A DNA stretch of 64,000 nt, taken from positions 15,385,687-15,449,686 of the forward strand of contig OX335654.1 in NCBI GenBank assembly GCA_946894095.1, in the 5' to 3' direction. Numbering within the stretch: position 1 is the stretch's first letter; each line of letters begins with the position of its first letter. This stretch comes from Incurvaria masculella (Eukaryota > Arthropoda > Insecta > Lepidoptera > Incurvariidae). This document shows, piece by piece, positions 1-10,802 of this stretch. Both the position numbers and the translations under genes were made by a program. Below the pieces are notes generated by a model that was not told where the DNA came from, ran no database searches, and saw only the letters and a program-made list of their open reading frames with translations.

Positions 1-75
1 CATTGTGAAAATATCAAAGTTGGTTTTGGCAGCGGTCTGTCAGTGTATGACAGTCGACGAAGATCGAAGAAGAGT

Positions 76-278
76 ATTTTTTATGTAACTTGATGGCTAA
101 TACTTCACGGACTATCTTATACTAGCTCAACACACCTCATGGGACCTAGGTGCCATGCTGGGATCTTACCTTCCCTATATTGCACGGGAACTGGGTGAAA
201 ACACGGACCATTTTTCTTGTCGCTGCGACGATGGTACTAACCAAGACTCACCGCTACCACCTAGTAAGTAAATAAATA
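76..278 (-). mobile_element. SINE tail fragment (shared-tail family)
   Basis: Read on the minus strand this matches the common SINE tail of the window. It has the block with GGTGGTAG near the 5' side, the 'ttttc.ccagttc' block, 'atggcacctagg', and it ends at a short A-run (T-run at 76-82 on plus). The head is missing, so it is a 5'-truncated copy. Divergence from the 28.2-kb copy is substantial, so it is old. Confidence 0.6.
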
Positions 279-285
279 GAAATAA

Positions 286-334
286 GTGGTTCGGATTTGA
301 AGTGAACATAGAGGTCACTTCGAATCCGAACCAC
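286..334. repeat. Short hairpin, 20-bp arms
   Basis: Arms 286-305 and 315-334 are reverse complements with one mismatch (19 of 20) around a 9-bp loop. The arms contain 'gtggttcggat', a phrase also found in the SINE body ('tggttcggaatcca'), and the hairpin abuts the SINE fragment. It may be an inverted duplication of SINE sequence. Confidence 0.7.
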
Positions 335-1333
335 AAATTCTTCAGGTGGCTCTTTTGAGGTACACGGGAAGACATTGCAGTGGGCCTTATATTATTCTTA
401 CGTGTCTGAATCTACACCACTACTTGCCTGTAGTAATATATGTATGGATAAAAGAAACGTTTATGCGTCCATTGCTAATTGTATTTAAAATAAAATGTGA
501 TTCATCATTCGTGGAGCTGCATGTCATAATACATAATATACGAGATATAATTACATTTAAAAACCAATTTTCGCATTCGAAATCAATCACCAATTTTACA
601 GGAGCGCATTGTTGAGGCGGACCAGCGACCGCGACCGCAAGCGCCTCACACATCCTGAACAAAGCAGCCAATCAGAACTCACACACCGACCTCTGAAGCC
701 TTGGCCGGCCTCAGAATACCCAATAAGTCACCCGTCAAACGCGCCAGGCCACGGTGAGTCCGCATGGAGGAAGGATTCTGAAACAAAAGCGCCTCCAATC
801 CGCACGCATAAACTAGAATATTCAATTCAGTTCAAAAGGCAATTTCTGCACCGGCTCGCCTCGAAATTGCCCATAGTGTTTGAGTGTCGGCGAGGAGCAA
901 GGGAGTCGGAGTGGATAAGGATGGATCTGAAAATAAGGCACGGATGGGAAATGTTATTCTTTAATTATTTGTATGGAATGAAATTCTAAGTATTTCGTTC
1001 AAATGCATAGTTCGCTTAATTAGTCTAATGGGTTGCAAAACTAATTTTATAGAGTACAGGATATGTAAATACTTGCATTCCTAACAAAAATATTAAAAAC
1101 AGTTCTTTGCTATTAAAGTGTTATTTCTCTGAGATTCCTTCACTGAAGATAGCAGTAGTTTAGTAGGTAGTTAGCACACAGAATTTGAGTTTTTTGGGCA
1201 TTTTACGCTTGTTTTCATCTATGCTCTTGCTATTTGTAAAATACGTCTAAAAACATCCATTAAACTAAATAAATATTAGTATTTCACAAAGTGGAACTTA
1301 AAATTAATTTAGAGTAATTGTATGCCAATTTTT
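335..1333. other. No recognised gene; moderately GC-rich block at 600-930
   Basis: An open frame of 126 codons crosses 609-989, but its translation shows no domain I recognise and its composition follows the local GC content. The block carries a CCAAT-like 'agccaatcaga' near 668 and a splice-donor-like 'acggtgagtc' near 753, so it could be 5' exon or promoter DNA. That is only a possibility. The rest is AT-rich. Confidence 0.3.
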
Positions 1334-1557
1334 CAGCCTCGGTAACCCAGTGATGCGACGCCTTTCGAATCGATAAGCCGGGTAACCACCTGTGAAGCGG
1401 CAATGAAAATTGTCCGTGTTTTCGATCTAGTACAATGTAGCCGAGCAATATAAGGAAGGTTCTGGCATGGTACCTACTACCCATGTGGTGTGATAGGCTC
1501 ATATCTGACATTCAGTTTGGTATTAGAAGCCATCCATGTCCAGTTACATAAAGAAAG
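1334..1557 (+). mobile_element. SINE group B, internally deleted
   Basis: Starts with the group B leader 'cagcctcggtaacccagtg', which has the A-box-like pattern of a tRNA promoter. It then jumps from 'gataagc' almost directly to the body 'gaagcggcaatgaaaattg', so the 5S-like segment is lost. It ends with the shared tail and 'acataaagaaag'. The head and tail match the copies at 12.4 and 28.2 kb read in reverse. Confidence 0.75.
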
Positions 1558-1599
1558 TTGAGTATTGATAGGTGAAAAGGGCAAGGCACAACCCTGCCT

Positions 1600-1890
1600 C
1601 CAGGACCTGCGTGCACGCTTGGCCAGTTTTTGCTTTGTTAGTTCCCCTTCGCGGGCCCGCTGGTGCGATGCTTCGGTTGCTCATAAAACGCGAGTGCGCA
1701 TAGTCGTAATATCGAAACAGTCGTAAACGCGAGCGCGCAATATGCGTAGATGAACGCATAAAAATCTTTTTACTTTGTCCGCTGGGCGGCGCGCGGCGCG
1801 GGGGAGCAACGGCCGATGCGTTGCCCCGCTTCGTGTTGCTTGTCAGTTTTTTGCGACTTCCAACAAGTCTGCAGATAGGCCCTGTATTAA
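1600..1890. other. GC/CpG-rich island, function unknown
   Basis: Compared with its AT-rich surroundings this block is rich in CpG, with runs such as 'gggcggcgcgcggcgcgggg' near 1782. It also has 'cataaaa' motifs at 1682 and 1756. A minus-strand open frame covers it, but the protein is Arg/Ala/Pro-rich in the way any GC-rich DNA would give. A promoter or first exon is possible; nothing proves it. Confidence 0.25.
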
Positions 1891-1948
1891 ACACTCAGAC
1901 ATTAGTCAGAATGATAATTAGATAACGAAGATTCTTATAGACTAGGAA

Positions 1949-2145
1949 GGAGGTTGCGACAAAAATGGTAATGATAAATGGCTGAAACTGGATCCACATG
2001 ATAAAGACCAACCATCTGAAGCTAAATGTGTCGATATGCCTGCGCTAAGTGGTTGCGTTACCTAGATATGGCGCCTGAAAACGTAGTTATCGTAACAAAC
2101 AATATACATATATGATAGGGTAAGTGGCTGCAAATCTTATACAAT
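1949..2145 (+). repeat. Left half of the 'ggaggtcgcgac' palindromic repeat
   Basis: Matches 45228-45420 over its length, including 'aaatggctgaaactgg', 'gataaagaccaacc', 'gaagctaaatgtgtc' and 'aagtggttgcgttac'. Only the left arm and part of the centre are present. The element is unclassified and non-coding. Confidence 0.7.
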
Positions 2146-2149
2146 AAAA

Positions 2150-4518
2150 AAACTTATATATGTAATAAATCTTATACAATTAACAACATCAAAGAGATCA
2201 CAACCAAAAAAACATAAATTTAGACCCGAGAGAAGACCCGTTGGAAATTAAGATTAAAAAAAAACTTACTTTAGGAAATGCTAAGTAAAGAAATGCCTAA
2301 ATAACATTTGGTGTTCGCTTATTTATGCTTTGAACTGTAGAATTTCCTGGAAATGTAATAAATACATATGTATAATAATTTATTTTCAACTTAATTTCTC
2401 GCATTATAAACTGGTTTTCCGCAATTGTTTTGTAACTAAAATAAAAACAAACGGATCTAAGCCGAATGCTAATACAATGAAAACAAATAATATTGTGTTA
2501 TGATTTATTAAATTAACCTTCAATAGATGATAAATATATTTTTACAAGTAATTATTGCTCGCGAGCAGAACTAAATTTGTTACCACTTCTTGGACCTAGT
2601 AGGTAGGTACTAAATCGACAAACAATATTTGCGTCAGAGAGTGGTGCTGAGCTAAAAAATACTCACAGAATGAACCTTTACTTACCGCGTCCCGCATGTT
2701 TGGGTATAGACAGACGCGCGATGCTTTGAGACAAAGTGTAGATACAGGCGAATGTATTTGTAAAAACCATTATATTTGTGCTCCGAATTTGAGAAACAGT
2801 GAGATTTTTTTTAAAATGATTATCTTTAAACACGCTAAGGATTAATACATGAGATCAGGCGAGGAAGCGTTGAATATATTTTAAAATAAGCGATAATTTC
2901 TGATTACATTGTTTCAATATAGATGTCGCTGTTTAACGTTCTCTACTATGATATTTTAATTTGATTGTGATGAAAAAGTGTTCCAAAGCACTTAGCGGAC
3001 TATTTATCAGATTATTATATTCGGAAGTAAAGTCGATATTCAGTCTAGAATTTAGTTGGATTAAGTTAGAAGATAACTTTAAGTAAATTCGAATAAGAAA
3101 GCAATATAGTTATTATTATTTATGAAGATGTAAATTGTTAATAAATATTTTTATATTCTATTTCCTCTTTCACCCTACCCATTCATATAGAATCGCTCAC
3201 AACACACACGAATACCCCACACACAGGCACATATCTGTGCCTGTGGTACACACATACCTGTGCCTGTGTGTACCTTAGCTCCGTCCCATAGACGTTGATT
3301 TTATATTTGATTTATATTTAAGCTACGTATGTGCGTTTCATATAATCTAATTACATTTTTCAATACTTGTTAGGCTTTTTTTATTATGATACTACCGGAG
3401 ATTCTCGGCTCCGGGTGTTAATATATAGCAGCTAATTTCACGAATTTAAAAAAATCTAATTCGCTGAAGCATAAAATTGAAAAATAAAATTCCTTATTTT
3501 AATTTTTTTTAATCGATGTTTTATCAGCTTCTAGTTTTGCTTAAATAAATAACTAAATTTTTTTACTGCAAACGCTTTGAAGCACGCTTTATAGCTGACA
3601 TTAGCTCTACCGTATCGCACCCCAGAACTCTATTGTATGCAAATTGGCGTGCGCTTAAAAATGCGCGCTGCAGCTCCACCGAAACTGTGCCTTCTGCTCC
3701 TTCCGAACTCTGTGTTCGTCGGAACTCTTTTGTTTTGTCTTCGTTTTATAAATTGTTTTACTTTGGTTTCACTTAAGTGAAATTGTATGAAGTACTTACT
3801 TCTCTGGCGACAATAAATTTTGAGAAATTTGCGATATAGTTTTAGTTTTGATAGTTTAGTTCGCTTTTTCCAAAAAAGAAAATCATTAACAAACTAGAAA
3901 AATATATAAATTGTTGCAACCGAGCATTTGAATTTGCAGTAAAATTTATTTATTTCATATTTTTTATCATTTGTGCTGTTTTTAGGTCCCAAGAAATTAT
4001 ATGCAAATTGTTCTTGCAATTTTAGGAAACTACTAGTAGTAAGCTCTAGATTATTCAATTGTATTTTATTACGAGCTCAAGAATGTTCTTGAGCGTATTT
4101 CATTATTCATAGTGCGGACATCCTTGTTTATAATACGGTTAAAGCCCGATGTTGAAAAGTTCGAAATCTTTTTTTCCTTGAAGTTTATTTGATTTCTGCA
4201 CGTGACACCCATGTTGAGTGCTCTAATTAAGAGTTGATGTCAAGAAACATATAACTTTAAAATGTTTTTTTTTTTAATTTCTAACGCAAAAATTATAAAA
4301 AATGGTTATGGATAACGTCGCCGCCGTTTAGTTAGCAAATCAAGTCAAAAAGTACTATTTTGTTGAATATTTTTTTAATACAGAAGTTAAGGTGATAGAA
4401 AACAAAATTTGTTAGAAATATTTTAGTGACATTGAAAAAGAAGATAAATTTTCTTTCAGTAATTTTGGTTGAGTTCTAAAAGATGACTAGGCTTTAGGAT
4501 TTAAGTATACTAATCGCC
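2150..4518. other. AT-rich unique DNA, no gene seen
   Basis: No long open frame and no match to other repeats in the window, apart from the small CA-rich palindrome listed separately. A slightly GC-richer patch at 3600-3730 contains 'atgcaaat', the octamer-type motif. I cannot assign a function. Confidence 0.4.
3219..3271. repeat. CA/TG-rich palindrome
   Basis: Thirteen-base arms (3219-3231 'acacacaggcaca' and 3259-3271) are perfect reverse complements. A third copy of the tgtgcctgtg core lies between them, so two alternative hairpins can form. It is probably derived from a (CA)n microsatellite. Confidence 0.65.
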
Positions 4519-4522
4519 TTAA

Positions 4523-4883
4523 GGATGTTCCGACCCATACAATGTTTGTTTTACACAGAACGCAAAAAGTTTTGCACTTTAAGGCACGAAATCGTCAAAA
4601 ATATTAAATATAGCAATAGTAGTAGCAGCGAAAACATATTCACAATTTCAGGTTTAATGGTCTCGTTGTAATTGCCGATAAGAAGTTTTACCCGGTTAGA
4701 TGGCGCTGTTAAATAAAAATCGTATTTAAATAAATTGTAACAAAACCAATAATCCTGAAATTGTGAAATTGTTTTCGCTGCAAGTAATATGACTATATTA
4801 AACTTTTATTATTATTTCGTGACTTAAAGTGCAATACTTTTTGCGTTTTGTGTGCAAACAACTTTATATGGGTCGGAACAGCC
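4523..4883. mobile_element. Palindromic MITE, TTAA family 3 (GG-TGTTCCGACCC ends)
   Basis: The element is flanked on both sides by TTAA (4519-4522 and 4884-4887). Its ends are 'ggatgttccgaccc' and 'gggtcggaacagcc', which are reverse complements. Complementarity continues inward through 'aacgcaaaaag...gcactttaag' and 'agcgaaaaca...cacaatttcag'. There is no coding capacity. A partial relative lies at 8706-8996. TTAA target duplication is typical of piggyBac-type transposases; assignment to that group is inference. Confidence 0.75.
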
Positions 4884-5207
4884 TTAAAAGCCCTACTTGC
4901 ACGAACGTCAAGAAATCAATTTCTATCCAACCCCACCCTAATAACCCATATAGCCCTGGGGAACAGCGAGGTCGGTTCGGACTCTCAGCGCGAACATAAA
5001 TCGCACTCTAGTTCTGGACGCGGTATCTTCGATCATGGCTCGATACGGGCGAGTGTGCTGGTAACCATTACCTTGCCTTATTCATATTATGAAAATCAAC
5101 CAATTACTGTGCGGTTAGGGATGGGCTGAAAACAAAAGTTTTTGCACTTTTCTTTTGTTAAAGTGTTGTTTTAATTCGAAACTCTTTGTGTTGTTTTCAT
5201 AAATTAG

Positions 5208-5262
5208 ATACTAGCTCAGGTACCCGGCTCCGCTCAGATCGATGTCGTTTACGACACGACGC
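5208..5262 (+). repeat. Fragment of 'actagctgaggtacccggctc' repeat
   Basis: Shares 'tactagct.aggtacccggc' and 'tccgctc' with 20405 and 48696, each copy starting at the same place. This looks like the fixed start of a conserved repeat, probably part of a LINE 3' region. Only about 50 bases are recognisable here. Confidence 0.6.
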
Positions 5263-5274
5263 CGCGACGTCACC

Positions 5275-5660
5275 AATTGTTTATTGTTTATTCATCATCC
5301 ATTGAGAGTACACTGCACTCGGATTTCTCATATTTTATTATTAGCCAGTTCGGCAATTCCAGCGATGAAGAACAGGCAAGAAACATCGCTGGTTTTTTTT
5401 TTCAACGTCCACTTAGTCTAAGTTTACAATAGTATTTAGAATCACAGATAAAAACGCTAAATTAATATGAAATGACGGGAATCAACAATTCATGTCATAT
5501 GCAACAGTTCATGACAAATATCAGTTTATTTTTAAAGACCGTGCCCGCCATCTAACGTGTTGCCAATTGGAGCAAGCCAGTCCCCACAAACAGCACCCGT
5601 TCACGAGCATCACGCCAGGAACAGCCATCGCCTCTACCAACCATATTTTAGGGAAAGAGG
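5275..5660 (-). mobile_element. LINE-like 3' end, family X
   Basis: Reads on the minus strand as the same sequence as 30990-31376 and 26336-26645. It holds 'gtgatgctcgtgaacgggtg', 'ctgtttgtggggactggc', 'catgaattgttg', 'tttctttcc.gttcttc' and a terminal 'atggatgatgaataaacaat'. The fixed 3' end with a short tandem tail is typical of a non-LTR retrotransposon 3' UTR. No reverse transcriptase is present, so the clade is not known. Confidence 0.65.
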
Positions 5661-5693
5661 AGACCCGAACCTAGATATGACCGGACCCCGAAA

Positions 5694-5932
5694 TACGAGC
5701 CGCTACATGGTTCGGAATCCCTGTAAAACTACAGGTGTGTAGGCCCGGGATGGTACCATAGCATTTTAATGAAAAGATGGTTGTAATGCAACAATTGTCC
5801 GTGTTTTCCATCTAGTTCAATGTAGCCGTGCTTATCCTGGCAAGGCACTTTCGGGAATGTGGTGTATTGGGCTTATATCATAACGGTAGTTGTAAGGGTT
5901 TTAGCAATGCATGTCAAGTTGCATAAAAAAAT
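5694..5932 (+). mobile_element. SINE group A, 5'-truncated
   Basis: Begins inside the body at 'acgagccgct.catggttcgg' and runs through the shared tail to 'gttgcataaaaaaa'. The tRNA-like head is absent. Orientation is plus, with the A-rich end at about 5925-5932. Confidence 0.75.
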
Positions 5933-6104
5933 ACGCACTTTTGGATTCTTGCTTTTTTAAAGACGTTTCGTTTAACCTGAAGTGAACATACAAATATGTA
6001 TGTCATTCCTACGGCTAAAAAAATGTAACATTTTCCCTTCAAATCTACAGAAAAATAAGGAGTATTATAGTTTGAGAGAAACTTCAAAGCTTGACTATCG
6101 ACAA

Positions 6105-6305
6105 ACGTAAGGCCGGCTCCCCACTCGCTGCGCGGCCGAGTCTGGCTCGCGTGGCGGCTGTCATTACTCAGCGCGCGCGACTATACGCGCTAGTAGGCGT
6201 CGAGCTTTATTTGCATACACTTATCATAATTCGCGTATATTGGTAATTTATTATGTTTTAACTCAGCCTGGCGGGCGCGCTCGTCACCCACGGCTTGGAG
6301 TTATG
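6105..6305. other. CpG-rich block, unassigned
   Basis: Rich in CpG ('gctgcgcggccgagtctgg', 'cagcgcgcgcgac') within AT-rich DNA. No convincing open frame or repeat match inside the window. It could be promoter DNA or part of a repeat with no second copy here. Confidence 0.2.
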
Positions 6306-6634
6306 ACGTGAATGTAGTTCACAGATTTAACCTAATCTTGGGCTTATTTTGTAACAGCTGCTTTGATTTAAATAAATGACTCATTGTTATACCTATAGCA
6401 GTTCTGTAAAAATATAGCCTTTTTCGAATACATATTTTAGACACCTAACTAGATGATTGTGGTAATTATTACATAATATACATCCACATGTAGCTTTTTA
6501 CTTGTAAAAACTTCGCCTTTTTGGACCTACATAAATAGTGAGATTTGATGTCAACTTGAGCGCCCAAAGTATGCCAGTAAATTAATAATCGTTTCCCAAA
6601 AGTATAAAATAATGGGATCTTCCCGATAAAAGCG

Positions 6635-7042
6635 TTTTTTTTTTATGCGACCTGACATGGATGGCTAATACCACACAACTACCGTTATGATATTAGCCCA
6701 ATACAGCTCATTCCCGAAGGAATTTGGTGCCATGCCAGGACCTTCCCTTTATGACCACGGCTACATTAAACAGGATAGAAAACACGGACAATTTTTCATT
6801 GCCGCTTCGACCATCTTTTCATCCAATGCGATGGTACCAAACCGGGCGGGCATAAACCCTACCACCTAGTAGGGGAACGGGACCTACAGTTTTACATGGA
6901 TTCCGAACCATGGAGCAGCTCGCATTCGTAACGAAATGCACTTATGGAACTCGGAAAGAGAAAGACAGTGGTGCATGTCGGTATTGAACCCAGGTCTCTG
7001 GTACGCTAGGCCAGTCCCCGCGCCACTAGGCTACGAGCCGCT
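6635..7042 (-). mobile_element. SINE group A, full length (tRNA-headed)
   Basis: On the minus strand it starts 'agcggctcgtagcctagtgg', containing a good Pol III A box (tagcctagtgg). A B-box-like 'gggttcaata' lies about 40 bases further on. The body carries 'ttctctttccgag' and 'ggtggtagggtttaagcc', then the common tail 'catccatgtcaggtcgcat' and an A-run (T-run at 6635 on plus). Head, boxes, body and A-tail in this order define a tRNA-derived SINE. Nearly the same sequence occurs at 40292-40702 and 13554-13957. SINEs are non-coding and rely on a partner LINE. Confidence 0.9.
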
Positions 7043-7104
7043 CAAATATACCTACGTATGTGCATCAAAATCCTTCTACATATATTTTTTAATGTTTTTT
7101 TTAT

Positions 7105-7412
7105 GTTAAGCGCGGCATATAGCACAGGGCAGGACCTTAAAAAAAGGCGCCCAACGCCCATGGGCTTTCGGACTTGCACAGGTGCTACGAAAACCATGCC
7201 GGCCGGTCAGGTACTTCTTCACACCATGTTTGAAGGACCCCAGGTTGTACTGTGCGGGAAAAACTTCGGCAGGGAGTCGATTCTATAGATAAATGTTCTA
7301 GAGGATCGGTAGGGTCTTATTTTGGGAATGACGACAGTGAATGGGTGCATTCCGTGCCTGTTCCGCGTTGTGGGGTGGTGGAAAGGGGCCGGAGGGACAG
7401 GGATAGGTATGT
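7105..7412 (-). repeat. Unclassified interspersed repeat Y
   Basis: Minus strand shares 'ccggccggcatggttttcg', 'gaaagcccatgggcgt' and 'aaggtcctg...gctatatgccgcgct' with 11085-11185 (plus), and 'ggtccttcaaacatggtg' with 41128. This is the longest copy in the window. No coding sequence is recognisable, though it is GC-rich enough to come from a LINE body or 3' end. Confidence 0.55.
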
Positions 7413-8214
7413 ATCTAAATATTGTTAAAATTATATAAATATTATTTCATAATTCTCATAATAGAATGGTCCCCGTTTGGATGACGTCTCTCCGAACAAT
7501 GTTTGTGTCGAATGTTTCAAGTATTTCCACAAGCTGCACAAAAAGCTCTTCCCACCGAATAACAATAACATTACATGGAAGATGAGATTCCGACGCAAAG
7601 CGATCGCAAGTCTAGTTCGAGTGGCGCCTAGTTTTACTGTCAGTTCCGTTCGAGCGAGAATGCCGTCGTAAACGGGTCGCTAGTGTCACGCGTGCGCCGT
7701 GGGCCGATACCATAAACCGCGCCGTGATAGATCGCGGGGCGACGGCCGCGTGGGTGGGACGCGTGAACACTCCGCTTCGGTCGAAATGTGACCTTAAGGC
7801 CCTGGTACTAGCCAAATCGCAAAGTTAGACGAGGCACCCCAAGTTAACTAACTAAGTCTGACGATTATAAGTGTCATTCTTACAATATATCATTCCTTGT
7901 CTAGGAATCAACCTAGTTTCGTTAATGTATGTTTCCTTTTTCTATACAAAATACGTTGCGGAAACTTTTTTGACTAAATGTAGAAATGTAAAAGCAAATG
8001 GAATGTTTTGTTTATGCAAATATGCTGTTTTTGCTTATATCTAGAAATCGAATTACTTTCAGATTTCTAATGAGAAAAATCAACTTTTTTATTTTTATTA
8101 TTATTTAAATAAATGATGGAATCAAAAAATATTAACAATCCATTATCAGTCTGGAGTTCTATTTGGATTTTCTGAAGCGTTTCACTACATATTATTACAT
8201 TTGTTAAAAAGTGC
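7413..8214. other. No recognised gene
   Basis: An open frame of 64 codons at 7477-7671 begins with a Cys-rich segment (NVCVECFKYFHKLHKK) preceded by an acceptor-like 'ataatag'. It is too short to assign. A GC-rich patch follows at 7600-7800 and then AT-rich DNA. Confidence 0.25.
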
Positions 8215-8705
8215 ATTTGTATGGCGCGAGTAGTTGGCTAGTCCTAGCGCCTTAAGGCGGTCGTGAAGTCACAGGAAATCTTAGATTTGAAGATTTTTAG
8301 AAATGCATTATTTGTCCATTGGCGATAGCACTATTTTTCACGGCGACTGCCATTAAAATAGCGAAATCGTCGTCCAGGCCCTGACGTTTCCCTACCTCTA
8401 AACTATGTCATATTTTAATAAAAAAAATGTATCACTTGCGAAAGCTTTATTCTATGTGTGTATGTTTTGATTTTTTTTTGGAATGTAATTTCCCGTAGGA
8501 AAAAATCTAAAATGAAAGTAAAAAAGACAATTTTCTTACAATTATTATTATTGGCCAATATTTTCCAGTCTAAGAGTTATATTAAAAAAAATTAAGAACT
8601 TACGACATAGATTTCTACAATAGTTTTTGGAATACAAAATTTCAAAAAACTAGTTAAATATTAAGAGCACGGCAACAGTTATCGCCGGTAGTATGGAGAA
8701 TTGAT
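8215..8705 (+). repeat. Long interspersed repeat R, plus copy
   Basis: Matches the reverse complement of 24610-25060. Shared blocks include 'gtgaagtcacaggaaat', 'gcgactgccattaaaatag', 'tatcacttg.gaaagctt' and 'aacagttatcgcc'. The copies are diverged but collinear over about 450 bp. No protein is encoded. Confidence 0.65.
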
Positions 8706-8996
8706 AGGGTAAGATTGCACTTGGAGCCACGAATTAACTATAAATGTTAAATATAGCCGCAGTAGTTGCAGCGAAGACATTTTCACAACTTCAGCTTTAA
8801 TAGTTTTCTTGATTAGAAGTTTAAGAAGAAATGGCGCTGTGAAGCAAAAATCTTCTTTAGAAAATTGTAATCAAAGCAATAAACTTGAAATTCTGAAAAA
8901 GTTTTCGCCGCAAGTATATATAACATTAATAATAAATTTGTGGCTTAAAGTGTATGTACTTTATGTATACAAAAAACTTTGTATGGGTCGGAAGAG
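8706..8996 (+). mobile_element. TTAA family 3 MITE, left-truncated
   Basis: Collinear with 4600-4880: 'ttaaatatagc', 'gcagcgaa.acattttcaca', 'atggcgctgt', 'gttttcgc.gcaagta' and a terminal 'tgtatgggtcggaaga'. The left terminus and its TTAA are eroded, and the right end runs into the GACG-associated repeat. Confidence 0.6.
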
Positions 8997-9262
8997 ACTT
9001 TGTATGGGTTTTTTAATCTTACCTATTTGTTGTTATAGCGGCAAAATAAATACACACTCTGTGAAAATTTCAGCTGTCTACCTGTTACGGTTACTGAGAT
9101 ACAGCCCTGTGACAGACGGACAGACGGACGGACGGACGGACGGACGGACGGACGGACGGACGGACGGACGGACGGACGGACGGACGGACGGACGGACGGA
9201 CGGACGGACAGCGGAGGCTTAGTAATAGGGTTCCGTTTTCACCCTTTGGGTACGGAACCCTA
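8997..9262 (+). repeat. GACG-microsatellite element
   Basis: Contains 'tatagcggcaaaataaatac', 'acactctgtg.a.atttcag', 'tgagatacagccctgtgac', the GACG run and 'gtaatagggttccg'. It ends 'acggaaccctaaaaa'. The same order occurs at 13960-14122. An element of this type, with gggttccg at both sides and a (GACG)n near its end, is a common interspersed repeat in moths; that comparison is from general knowledge. Confidence 0.65.
9112..9209 (+). repeat. (GACG)n tetranucleotide microsatellite
   Basis: About 98 bp of almost pure GACG/GGAC repeat with one or two CAGA variants at the left edge. It lies inside the repeat above; the second copy (14047-14070) has only a few units, so the array has expanded here. 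Confidence 0.95.
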
Positions 9263-10302
9263 AAAACCATTGCAATATCGACTGTGTGAATGATTTGATA
9301 CACGGATAGGTAACCCTTTTCAGAACTAAACAGTAAATTTTAAATATGCGATATTTCTCTATGGACGTGGCTGACCGGTTTTAAAACCAATCAAATTTCG
9401 TAAAGATGTGTATTTGAAGTCCAATTTATTATATCAGCTGAACTTAATAAGTATACGTTAAGAATCAATTAAACCTACACGATCGATAGTATCTATATCA
9501 TCTCGTCGACTTTTCGAAGGACGTTTCGGCACTTGTTACAGGAATTTCTTACGTAACTTTTTATTGTTGAAAGTTGTATGAATGACACCTTATCAAAGAT
9601 TATTAAATTTATAATAAGCAAAATAGCGAAACTCTTTGCCTTTTCTTAATGAGAAAAAAAGGAATATAAACGTCAATATCGCCAGAAACCATAATTGAGA
9701 AATTACTTTCTCAAGACGATCATCTGATACGTTAGTGTCCTTTATTTAGTCTGTGGGTGGACATGTCAAACTGACATTGTATGTCAACAAATTATTCAAG
9801 CGTCGAACCCGGTCAAGCCCCATTCCAATGAGATTTGAAGAAGCTACCGTTCGCGGTCTCACACAATATCATTCATAATTCATTACTCAATGCCCCAAAT
9901 CGTAGTTAACAGCTAACGAAGCGTGTCCACAGACGCGCCCGGTAAAACAATGTGACAGCGAGACGCACACAAAGGCCATCAAATAGTTTCTTTTCTCGAG
10001 AAAAAAAAAAGTAATTCTCCCCAAACGCGAGGTTGAAATCTTAACCTTCGCGATACGTGTGTGTCGTCTTGACGTGTGTCGTTTCCAAACAGACGTGTTG
10101 CATATTCATAAAACTCGGGGACCTAGTCGCGATGGCATTCGATAGTTTGTCTTTGAATGTGACAGACCATAAGACGTGTTTACTTTTTAAAGTAAATATT
10201 TTTGGAACGCGCAGGCGCCGCTGCATCTATTTATGTTAATTTGAACATGTTTTTATTTGCATCACGCGCTTGGGCAAATTGTTTCATAATTAAGGTTAAC
10301 GG
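9263..10302. other. No recognised feature
   Basis: Mostly AT-rich unique sequence. The patch 10040-10230 is slightly GC-richer and has short open frames on both strands, none with recognisable protein character. Confidence 0.35.
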
Positions 10303-10306
10303 TTAA

Positions 10307-10798
10307 GGGGTGGGCGATTCTTAAAAGTATTGTTCCCGGCGGGACTAACTTATTCACGGGCATGTTACAAAATCGTTATTTTGCGCTTTGGCACCGTCTC
10401 TGTTTGAAAAAAAAAAAGACATTCTCCGTTATGAGGACGATGCAACATGTCCACAAAGCAGACGATGCGCTTGTGTTAGATTTGGTTAGATTTCCTGACA
10501 TTTTAATTACAGAACGATTTTTAGATAAAACTAAATCACGACAATAATAATTAAACAAAAACCAAAATTATTATAAATCTTCATGGAACAAACAATTAAA
10601 AACATTTTGTTTATCTTCGTTATCCACGTCCAAGGTTATCGTATCGAGCGCGAAAAAAAAACGAATTTTCGAACCCTATAACTTAGAAACCGAACACAAT
10701 TTGACAGCAATGTTTTGAGTATTATTTTGGATCTCCGACAAGAAAAATATTCTTCTTCTTTCCACGTTTATATGGGAAGTTCAGCGGGAAGGCCCATC
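10307..10798. mobile_element. MITE, TTAA family 1, diverged copy
   Basis: Flanked by TTAA at 10303-10306 and 10799-10802. Ends 'ggggtgggcg' and 'gggaaggcccatc' are degraded forms of the family 1 ends. Internal blocks match 35540-36081: 'cggcggga.ctaac', 'gcaacatgtccacaaa', 'aaccctataacttagaaacc' and 'ttttggatctc'. Shorter (492 bp against 542) and much older than the other two copies. Confidence 0.75.
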
Positions 10799-10802
10799 TT
10801 AA

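Noticed and set aside
609..989. 126-codon open frame in a GC-rich patch
   Set aside because: No domain, no second line of evidence; retained only as a note in the regional entry.
6980..7042. Possible functional tRNA gene (A and B boxes)
   Set aside because: The boxes are followed by SINE body and tail rather than a folded acceptor stem, and the same unit is repeated many times.
9112..9209. CRISPR-like array
   Set aside because: It is a simple tetranucleotide microsatellite with no spacers.
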